From the NCBI GenBank assembly GCA_946402475.1, contig CAMIWP010000018.1, positions 1 through 10,125 on the forward strand: 10,125 nt of DNA, given 5' to 3'. Made by a program: the position numbers and the translations under genes. The stretch comes from an uncultured Selenomonadaceae bacterium. Lineage in GTDB: Bacteria > Bacillota_C > Negativicutes > Selenomonadales > Selenomonadaceae. The notes below the pieces were generated by a model. The model was not told the origin of the DNA. It saw only the letters and a program-made list of their open reading frames with translations, and made no database searches. Below, in pieces: positions 5,232 to 10,125 of the stretch; the first letter of the stretch is position 1; every line of letters begins with the position of its first letter.

Positions 5232-6053
5232 ATGGAAAAGAAACTTACATCCAGCGATTTTTTCTGGGCATTTGTCCGTTCGAATTTCCTGCAGGGCTCG
5301 TGGAACATGGAGCGCATGCAGGCACTTGGCTACTGCTTCGGCATGGTCCCTATCCTGAAGCGCCTCTATGAGGGCGAGGAGCTCAAGAAGGCCATCAAGC
5401 GCCATCTGGAGTTCTACAACACCCAGCCCTTCGTCACGGCTCCCATCATCGGCATCACTGCCGCCATGGAAGAGAAGAAGGCCAACGGCGCGGACATCCC
5501 CGACGGCGTCATCAACGGCATCAAGGTCGGCATGATGGGGCCTCTGGCGGGCGTGGGCGACCCGATCTTCTGGGGCACCCTTCGTCCCATCACGGCAGCC
5601 CTCGGCGCCTCCTTTGCCATCAGCGGCAGCATCCTCGGCCCCATCGTCTTCTTCGTGGCCTTTAACCTCATCCGTCTGCTCATCCGTTGGTACGGCATTC
5701 AGTACGGCTACACCAAGGGTACGGACGTGGTGCAGGACGTGGCCGGCAACAAGCTCCAGAAGCTCACGGAGGGAGCTTCCATCCTCGGCCTCTTCGTCAT
5801 GGGCGCCTTGGTCAACAAGTGGACTTCCGTCAACATCCCCGTGGTGGTCTCGGAAATCACCAACGCCAAGGGCGAGGTTGTGACCACCACGGTCCAGAGC
5901 ATTCTGGATCAGCTCATGCCCGGCCTTGTGCCCCTTCTCATGACCTTTGCCTGCATGGCCCTCATGAAGAGGAAGGTCAATGCCATCTGGATCATCTTCG
6001 GTCTCTTCGCCATCGGTATCCTGGGCTTTGCCGCAGGCATCCTCAAGGTGTGA
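5232..6053 (+). CDS. manZ: Mannose-family PTS system, EIID membrane component (ManZ-like)
   Basis: A 273-residue membrane protein found only in mannose-family PTS systems, where it partners EIIC. It tracks E. coli ManZ closely: KKLTSSDFFWAFVRSNFLQG (3-22), then SWNMERMQALGYCFGMVP, HLEFYNTQPFVTAPIIG (58-74), IKVGMMGPLAGVGDPIFWGT (97-116), LQKLTEGASILGLFVMGALV (179-198) and LDQLMPGLVPLLMTFACMAL (229-248). It lacks the roughly ten extra N-terminal residues of ManZ. GGGAGGAG lies about 8 bases upstream, and the gap from EIIC is 23 bases, so the two are surely co-transcribed. It is the last gene of the operon. No classical U-tract terminator follows, only a weak hairpin at 6075-6095 shared with the convergent marR end. 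Confidence 0.95.
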   Translation: MEKKLTSSDFFWAFVRSNFLQGSWNMERMQALGYCFGMVPILKRLYEGEELKKAIKRHLEFYNTQPFVTAPIIGITAAMEEKKANGADIPDGVINGIKVGMMGPLAGVGDPIFWGTLRPITAALGASFAISGSILGPIVFFVAFNLIRLLIRWYGIQYGYTKGTDVVQDVAGNKLQKLTEGASILGLFVMGALVNKWTSVNIPVVVSEITNAKGEVVTTTVQSILDQLMPGLVPLLMTFACMALMKRKVNAIWIIFGLFAIGILGFAAGILKV

Positions 6054-6074
6054 GTGTCGCAGGCGCATAAGATA

Positions 6075-6095
6075 ACACGCAAAAGTCAGGCGTGT
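6075..6095. other. Hairpin between convergent manZ and marR ends
   Basis: ACACGC (6075-6080) and GCGTGT (6090-6095) form a perfect 6-bp stem with a 9-base loop at the junction of two converging genes, overlapping the marR stop codon. Neither side has a T run, so as an intrinsic terminator it is weak. Confidence 0.3.
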
Positions 6096-6556
6096 CCCAG
6101 TTCCGATGATATTTGCCGGACGAGTTCCGGTATGTTGGCTTTGGATGCCCGTTCCGCCGCCAGGAGAATTCCCCTGGCGGCGGTTTCTGTCATTTGTGGG
6201 TCCATATCCTGCCGAAGGTAATTCATCCATGAAGCGAAGATTCCCTCCAGAAAGCCCTGCTCCGCCTTCGCCTGCTCCGTGGGATAGATGCGCTTCATCC
6301 GCCGGTCTCTGACATCCTTTTCCCGATAGGCTAGGTTCTTTTCCTCCAACAGGGCAATGGTGCGAGTAACCACCGCCTTGTCCAAACAGAGGGCTGCTGC
6401 CAGATCTTCTTGGCTGAGTCCCTCGGAAGAAAGGATCCGCAAGAGCGCCACGTACTCCAAGTAGCTGAGACAAAGCCTCTCGCATGCCGCTGTCACGAAA
6501 AGCTGGGAACGGCGGTGAAGGATGGAAAAGCTTCGTCCGATGTTGCCATAGTCCAT
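6086..6556 (-). CDS. MarR-family transcriptional regulator
   Basis: A 156-residue cytoplasmic DNA-binding protein. The winged helix-turn-helix is clear: LSQEDLAAALCLDKAVVTR (47-65) is the helix-turn-helix, TIALLEEKNLAYREKDVRDR (66-85) leads into the wing, and RMKRIYPTEQA follows. The DxRDRR-type wing signature is typical of MarR. Flanking helices (7-30 and about 100-150) would make the dimer. Such proteins usually repress neighbouring efflux or stress genes and release DNA on binding small aromatic ligands. GGGAGGG lies about 8 bases before the ATG. It lies 94 bases downstream of an MFS exporter gene on the same strand, so it may be co-transcribed with it, and a palindrome at 6575-6593 suggests self-regulation. 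The ligand is unknown. Confidence 0.9.
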   Translation of the reverse strand: MDYGNIGRSFSILHRRSQLFVTAACERLCLSYLEYVALLRILSSEGLSQEDLAAALCLDKAVVTRTIALLEEKNLAYREKDVRDRRMKRIYPTEQAKAEQGFLEGIFASWMNYLRQDMDPQMTETAARGILLAAERASKANIPELVRQISSELGHA

Positions 6557-6574
6557 GACGGTTCCCTCCCCATA

Positions 6575-6593
6575 TAGTTGCTTCTATCAACTA
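6575..6593. promoter_or_regulatory. Probable MarR operator (TAGTTG-N7-CAACTA)
   Basis: Perfect 6-bp arms (6575-6580 and 6588-6593) flank a 7-base centre. The 19-bp size fits a MarR dimer site. It lies 18 bases upstream of the marR start codon, covering the region where a promoter or ribosome site would be. No equally good copy was seen in the 8022-8237 region upstream of the exporter. Confidence 0.55.
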
Positions 6594-6650
6594 ATAGAAT
6601 TTCCAACCTACCTCTGTCCAAAAAGGCGCTGCATTCACAGGCGGATGATG

Positions 6651-8021
6651 TTACTCCTTTGGAAGACCTTTCCTGTTTCCCCGCAAAAGGGATACGAAGA
6701 CTCCCGCGCCGCACACCCCGGAGAACAGCAAGAAAATATCCCGGATGCCCGTTTCCAATGAGGAGAGATAAGAGGGATCCGTATTCGGTGCCACGGTAGC
6801 CGACAGGAGCAGGGTCACAAGAACCATGCTCATGGACTGGCCGAAAATGCGCATCATAGACAGGACGGAGGAGGCCAGGCCGAACTCCCGGGAGGATACG
6901 GCTCCCATGATGGCATTTGTATTGGGGGATGAGAAAAAGGCGAAGCCCATTCCGATGAAAAGGAGCACGGCGCATACTGCATACAGGGGTGTTCCCGCCG
7001 ACAAGCGGGACAGGGCGAAAATGCCCAAGGCCGTCATCGCCATGCCCGTACTGGCCACGATGCGCGGCTCCAGCTTGTCGGACAACCTGCCTGCCACGGG
7101 CGACAGCACGGCCATCATCACCGGCTGCAAAAGCAGGATGCTGCCGGCGGTGATTTCGTCCAGACCGCGAAGTACCTGCAGATGGAGGGACATGAGAAAA
7201 CCGATGGCAAAAGTGGCGCTGTAGTGCAGGAGAGCTGCCAAGTTGGACATGGCAAAGATCACATTGCGAAAGAGGGAGAACTCCAAAAGAGGAGCGGCGG
7301 ACCTGCGTTCCTCCAGCAGAAAAACTGCGGCGATCCACACTCCCCCGGCGATCAGCAGCGGGGCATCGGGGTTGGTGACATACGTGGACAGGCCGTACAT
7401 AAAGGCCAGGGAAGCTGCGAAGTAAAGCAGGCTGCCGACAGGATTGAAACGCTCTCCGGGCGCACCGCGCCACTCTACCGTTATGTTTCGGCTGAGATAC
7501 CAGGATACGGCCAACACCGCCGCCGAGAAAAAAAAGATGAGCCGCCAGCTGGCGTAGTGGGTGATGAGCCCGCCCAAGAACGGCCCCAACGACAGCCCCG
7601 AGTAGGTTGCGGCCACGGAACAGCCGATCACACGTCCGCGCTCCTTCGGGTTGTGAGAGGAGACGAGCATTGCCATGCCGGTGACGAAGATCATGGAAAG
7701 GCTGAGGCCCTGCACAAAACGCGCGGCGATCAGCATGGATTCGTTCGGGGCCAGGCCGCAGACGAAGGAGGCAAGGCCCACGGCGGCCGTGCCCGCTTGG
7801 AACATTTTTTTGAGCCCCAGGATATCCGCCAGACGGCCGCAGGGCAGGAGCACGGAAGCGGCTCCCATCAGAAGGGCCGTGATGACCCAGCTCAGATCCG
7901 TGGTGCTCGTTTGAAATTCCGCAGCCATGGTCGGGATGGACACGTTGATGGCCACCGAAAGAAATGGGCACATAAAGGATGAGATCAACACGGCGGGAAG
8001 GATATATCTTCGTTCATTCAT
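6651..8021 (-). CDS. MFS drug exporter, DHA2 (EmrB/QacA-like) type
   Basis: A 456-residue polytopic membrane protein, probably a proton antiporter exporting drugs or toxic organics. The MFS motif A loop, GRLADILGLKK (62-72), follows the second membrane segment, and the antiporter motif C, GLSLGPFLGG (142-151), lies in the fifth. Hydropathy by eye suggests about 14 segments, including two extra central ones around 190-232, as in the DHA2 family. The start at 8021 begins just before the first membrane helix (MNERRYILPAVLISS), with AGGTGGAG and AAAGG upstream. An open frame extends to 8303, but that part runs over the divergent gene's promoter and lacks MFS character. It is the first gene of a probable exporter-marR unit. 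Substrates cannot be predicted. Confidence 0.9.
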   Translation of the reverse strand: MNERRYILPAVLISSFMCPFLSVAINVSIPTMAAEFQTSTTDLSWVITALLMGAASVLLPCGRLADILGLKKMFQAGTAAVGLASFVCGLAPNESMLIAARFVQGLSLSMIFVTGMAMLVSSHNPKERGRVIGCSVAATYSGLSLGPFLGGLITHYASWRLIFFFSAAVLAVSWYLSRNITVEWRGAPGERFNPVGSLLYFAASLAFMYGLSTYVTNPDAPLLIAGGVWIAAVFLLEERRSAAPLLEFSLFRNVIFAMSNLAALLHYSATFAIGFLMSLHLQVLRGLDEITAGSILLLQPVMMAVLSPVAGRLSDKLEPRIVASTGMAMTALGIFALSRLSAGTPLYAVCAVLLFIGMGFAFFSSPNTNAIMGAVSSREFGLASSVLSMMRIFGQSMSMVLVTLLLSATVAPNTDPSYLSSLETGIRDIFLLFSGVCGAGVFVSLLRGNRKGLPKE

Positions 8022-8179
8022 GACGCCTTTGCTCCACCTATGATCGGAAGTATTCTCTGCGCCTCGGTTCCCGGACACGGGGACAACGCCCCTCGTATAG
8101 CATGATTCGCCATGAGGACGGCGGTTCCTTCTTTTCGCGGCCAAAGTTTTTCGCGATCCGATGCCGTATTTCTTATCCC

Positions 8180-8210
8180 TTGGCAGGAATCGCTGAAAAA
8201 TAGGTAGAAT
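8180..8210 (+). promoter_or_regulatory. Tentative promoter of the Nim-like gene
   Basis: TTGGCA (8180-8185, five of six) and TAGAAT (8205-8210, five of six) precede the gene, but the 19-base spacer is longer than ideal. The 8022-8237 region also holds GGGG-ACAACG-CCCC (8079-8092), a small hairpin in the exporter leader. No convincing exporter promoter was found there. Confidence 0.3.
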
Positions 8211-8237
8211 AACATAGAAGGAAAGGAGATAGTGCAA

Positions 8238-8744
8238 ATGTTTCGAGAAATGAGAAGAAAGAATCAACAGCTGCCGGAAGAAGATTGCCACGATATCCTG
8301 CAAAGAGCCGCCTCCGGTGTCCTCGCCGTTGCGGGGGATGATGACTATCCCTATGCCGTGCCCATTTCCTTTGCCTATGCAGACGGCAAGCTATACTTCC
8401 ACGCGGCGAAGAGCGGACACAAGCTGGATGCCCTGCGCCGCAATCCCAAGGCGACCTTCTGTGTCATAGGACAGGACGAGATCGTCCCGGCAAAATATAC
8501 CACATATTTTCGCAGTGTCATTGCCTTTGGCAGGATACGCATCGTGGAAAGCAATGAGGATCCCGCCAAACGCCGCGGGCTTGACCTCCTTGCCGACAAG
8601 TATTCGCCCCGGGAATCGGCGGAAAGCCGGGAAGCGGAAATCGGAAAATCGATCAACGCCCTTTGCGTGCTGGTCATGGACATCGAGCATCTGACGGGCA
8701 AGGAAGGCAAGGAACTCGCCGCGCAACGAAAATCCTCTTCATAG
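8238..8744 (+). CDS. NimA-like pyridoxamine 5'-phosphate oxidase-family flavoprotein
   Basis: A 168-residue protein with the split-barrel FMN-binding fold of the pyridoxamine-phosphate-oxidase superfamily. It is closest in pattern to the NimA group linked to 5-nitroimidazole reduction. Supporting blocks are an N-terminal MRRKNQQLPEEDCHDIL (5-21), GVLAVAGDDDYPYAVPISFA (27-46), YADGKLYFHAAKSGHKLDAL (47-66), TFCVIGQDEIVPAKYTTYFR (73-92) and SVIAFGRIRIVE (93-104). The conserved His residues 55 and 61 lie in the strand-turn where Nim proteins place their cofactor-binding residues. AAAGGAG lies about 8 bases before the ATG; a GTG two codons earlier is less likely. It diverges from the MFS gene, and its 3' end overlaps the opposing HxlR gene by 6 bases. 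Many members lack demonstrated drug activity, so nitroreduction or resistance is only a hypothesis. Confidence 0.85.
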   Translation: MFREMRRKNQQLPEEDCHDILQRAASGVLAVAGDDDYPYAVPISFAYADGKLYFHAAKSGHKLDALRRNPKATFCVIGQDEIVPAKYTTYFRSVIAFGRIRIVESNEDPAKRRGLDLLADKYSPRESAESREAEIGKSINALCVLVMDIEHLTGKEGKELAAQRKSSS

Positions 8745-9101
8745 CTTTCTCCCAGAGACAACATGCATCTGCTTCTCCGACCATTGATAAATCGAATCCA
8801 ACGCCGGAAGCAAGGATTTTCCGAGTTCTGTCAGGGAATACTCTACCACGGGCGGGATGGTCATGTATTGCTTGCGATGCACGAGCTTATCCCGCTCCAG
8901 TTCCTTGAGGCATTTGGACAGCATGGTGGCGGTGATGCCTACAACTTTCCGTTGCAGCTCGTTGTAGCGGATCACCTCGCTGTCACCGATGTACCACAGG
9001 ATCGGAAGTTTCCACTTCTGCCCGAAAAGTTCCATTGCATAGAGGATGGGACAATCTGTCTCATAGATATTTTTGCCGACAGGCAATTTTTTTTTGCCCA
9101 T
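8739..9101 (-). CDS. HxlR-family transcriptional regulator
   Basis: A 120-residue winged-helix protein, the usual HxlR size. The diagnostic N-terminus CPILYAMELFGQKWKLPILW (17-36) is followed by RYNELQRKVVGITATMLSKC (45-64), which leads into LKELERDKLVHRKQY, then VEYSLTELGKSL. Cys17 in the CP motif sits where thiol-sensing HxlR proteins such as YodB and HypR carry their redox-active Cys. A second Cys is at 64. The start at 9101 is preferred: the family N-terminus begins here and GAAAGG lies upstream, while the longer frame from 9158 lacks a ribosome site and overlaps the palindrome at 9120-9142. It diverges from an Old Yellow Enzyme gene, which is its most likely target. In B. subtilis, relatives control nitroreductase, azoreductase or quinone-detoxifying genes. 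Confidence 0.9.
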   Translation of the reverse strand: MGKKKLPVGKNIYETDCPILYAMELFGQKWKLPILWYIGDSEVIRYNELQRKVVGITATMLSKCLKELERDKLVHRKQYMTIPPVVEYSLTELGKSLLPALDSIYQWSEKQMHVVSGRKL

Positions 9102-9119
9102 GAAGCCACGCCCTTTCAC

Positions 9120-9142
9120 GTTAGTACATAAAATATAGTAAC
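9120..9142. promoter_or_regulatory. 23-bp imperfect palindrome, probable HxlR operator
   Basis: The element begins GTTAGTAC and ends TATAGTAAC on the plus strand; 8 of 11 base pairs are symmetric around the centre at 9131, including four at each outer end (GTTA/TAAC). It lies 18 bases upstream of the hxlR start codon and between the divergent genes, the expected place for an HxlR dimer or dimer pair. Confidence 0.5.
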
Positions 9143-9160
9143 ATAGAAATTTCTTCATAC

Positions 9161-9189
9161 TTGTACATTTGTTGCGAATATTATAGGAT
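9161..9189 (+). promoter_or_regulatory. Tentative promoter of the Old Yellow Enzyme gene
   Basis: TTGTAC (9161-9166) and TAGGAT (9184-9189) are spaced by 17 bases, but matches are only three and four of six. It overlaps the opposing hxlR promoter. Initiation near 9196 would leave a leader of about 50 bases. Confidence 0.3.
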
Positions 9190-9208
9190 AGTCACAAAGA
9201 AAAGTAAA
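9180..9208 (-). promoter_or_regulatory. Sigma-70-type promoter of hxlR
   Basis: On the minus strand, TTTACT (9208-9203, four of six) is followed after 17 bases by a perfect TATAAT (9185-9180). Initiation near 9173 would place the palindrome at 9120-9142 in the transcribed leader, where a bound protein could block elongation while also acting on the divergent gene. Confidence 0.5.
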
Positions 9209-9244
9209 GTGCGTTGTATCGTGAAAGACAAGGAGTGGGCTAAT

Positions 9245-10125
9245 ATGAGAGAAATTTTTGACCCTGTGGGAATGAAGAACCTCCTCACCAGAAATCGACT
9301 GGTGCGATCTGCAACATGGGAGGGCATTGCCGGTCCCGACGGCGGCATTGCCGATAATGCCTATGAAATCTATGAAGAACTGGCCAAGGGCGGTGTCGGT
9401 GCGATTATTACAGGGTTCACCAGTGTATCCGACCATGATTTCTACTTTGACGGCATGATGCGGCTGTCAAGAGATGAGCTTATCCCGGCTTACAAAAAGC
9501 TGGTGGATGTCATTCATCAAGAAAACTGTCCTGTCATCACGCAGCTTGCTTTGGGCGCCTACTATCGACAGACGGAAGACGGACGCTTTTTGCAGGCGGA
9601 GCCGGACGATATGACGGAAGAGGAGATCCACGGGGTCGTGGAGGAATTCGTGGATGCGGCAGTCAGGGCAGGGAAGGCGGGCTTTGACGGAGTGCAAATC
9701 CATGCGGCGCACTTTTTCTTTCTTTCCCGCTTCATCAGCCCCAGAGTGAACCATCGGAAAGATGCCTATGGCGGGAGCACGGAGGGACGTATGCGCATCC
9801 TCCTGGACATCCTGCATGGCGTTCTGGAAAAGGAGCCCACTCTTCACGTTACCGTCAAGATCAACTGCAGCGACTTCACCTACGGCGGTCTCGCGGAAGA
9901 GGAAAGCCTTGCCGTCTGCAAAAAACTCGCAGCAGAGGGCGTTGATTCCATCGAGGTCAGCGGCAACGGCACCTCGGTCAGCGGCATCCGCCCCCATGTG
10001 AACGAAGGTTATTTCTCCGAATTTGCTGCCAAACTTGCCGAGGAAGTAACCGTACCCGTCATCTTGGTGGGCGGACTCAGGAGCAGGGAAACGATGGAGT
10101 ATCTCCTAACCCATACCAAGATCGA
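9245..10125 (+). CDS. NADH:flavin oxidoreductase, Old Yellow Enzyme family (C-terminus cut by window edge)
   Basis: 293 codons are open from the ATG at 9245 to the edge; full-length relatives have roughly 330-370 residues, so the last part is missing. The protein is an FMN-binding TIM barrel that reduces activated double bonds or similar electrophiles with NAD(P)H. Key features are IFDPVGMKNLLTRNRLVRSAT (4-24), the catalytic-site block VQIHAAHFFFLSRFISPRVN (150-169) with the His pair at 153 and 156, KDAYGGSTEGRMR (172-184), VKINCSDF (204-211) and the FMN-phosphate loop VGGLRS (275-280). The usual HAAHGYLL is HAAHFFFL here. AAGGAG lies about 11 bases before the ATG. It diverges from hxlR, sharing a palindrome-bearing control region, so HxlR control is likely. 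The physiological substrate is unknown. Confidence 0.9.
   Translation, partial: MREIFDPVGMKNLLTRNRLVRSATWEGIAGPDGGIADNAYEIYEELAKGGVGAIITGFTSVSDHDFYFDGMMRLSRDELIPAYKKLVDVIHQENCPVITQLALGAYYRQTEDGRFLQAEPDDMTEEEIHGVVEEFVDAAVRAGKAGFDGVQIHAAHFFFLSRFISPRVNHRKDAYGGSTEGRMRILLDILHGVLEKEPTLHVTVKINCSDFTYGGLAEEESLAVCKKLAAEGVDSIEVSGNGTSVSGIRPHVNEGYFSEFAAKLAEEVTVPVILVGGLRSRETMEYLLTHTKI

Noticed and set aside
5109..6590. 493-codon minus-strand open frame over the EIIC/EIID genes
   Set aside because: Antisense to EIID and out of frame with marR; the His/Gly/Asp-rich translation is typical of a reversed coding strand.
6493..7971. 492-codon minus-strand open frame overlapping the MFS gene
   Set aside because: It is in another frame of the same strand as a gene with clear MFS motifs; its translation is low in hydrophobic residues and has no recognisable domain.
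8022..8303. 94-residue N-terminal extension of the MFS protein
   Set aside because: It would cross the divergent promoter region and the Nim-like start; the shorter start has a ribosome site and begins right at the first membrane helix.
9102..9158. 19-residue N-terminal extension of the HxlR protein
   Set aside because: No ribosome site before the upstream ATG, and the extension runs through the palindrome at 9120-9142.

Overview
The window looks like chromosomal DNA from a moderately GC-rich, diderm Firmicute. A Negativicutes/Selenomonas-like origin is an inference from three things: strong Shine-Dalgarno sites, a low-GC-style regulator set (MarR, HxlR, a sigma-54 driven mannose PTS), and an exported nucleosidase that implies a periplasm. 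No rRNA, tRNA, CRISPR array, transposase or phage gene was seen.

Layout. Positions 1-266 (minus) hold the N-terminus of a PAS-domain signalling protein. Positions 267-580 are gene-free and rich in hairpins. A minus-strand gene at 581-1420 encodes an exported MTA/SAH-nucleosidase-like protein. Two hairpin terminators (1617-1650 and 1685-1726) separate it from a minus-strand type II NADH dehydrogenase (1731-3077) that has its own sigma-70-like promoter. The 3078-3405 intergenic region serves two divergent units: ndh, and a plus-strand four-gene mannose-family PTS operon (EIIA, EIIB, EIIC, EIID; 3406-6053). The PTS operon is preceded by a textbook sigma-54 (-24/-12) promoter and by tandem 13-bp repeats that look like upstream activator sites for a LevR-type enhancer-binding protein. 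That activator is not encoded in the window.

The right third is a xenobiotic/redox-response neighbourhood. A minus-strand pair encodes an EmrB/QacA-type MFS exporter (8021-6651) followed by a MarR regulator (6556-6086), with a TAGTTG-N7-CAACTA palindrome just upstream of marR. Divergent from the exporter is a NimA-like flavin-binding protein (8238-8744, plus). Its end overlaps by 6 bp an oppositely oriented HxlR regulator (9101-8739). That regulator diverges from an Old Yellow Enzyme family NADH:flavin oxidoreductase (9245 to the window edge), with a 23-bp imperfect palindrome in the shared control region.

Functional picture. The PTS imports and phosphorylates a hexose of the mannose/fructose/glucosamine type, and NDH-2 reoxidises NADH at the membrane. 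The MarR/MFS and HxlR/OYE/Nim-like genes probably handle electrophiles, nitro-compounds or drugs. The most interesting points are the sigma-54 promoter with helically phased repeats, the exported nucleosidase with an Asn at the usual catalytic Asp position, and the unexplained hairpin-rich segment at 345-560. No clearly novel multi-gene system was found.
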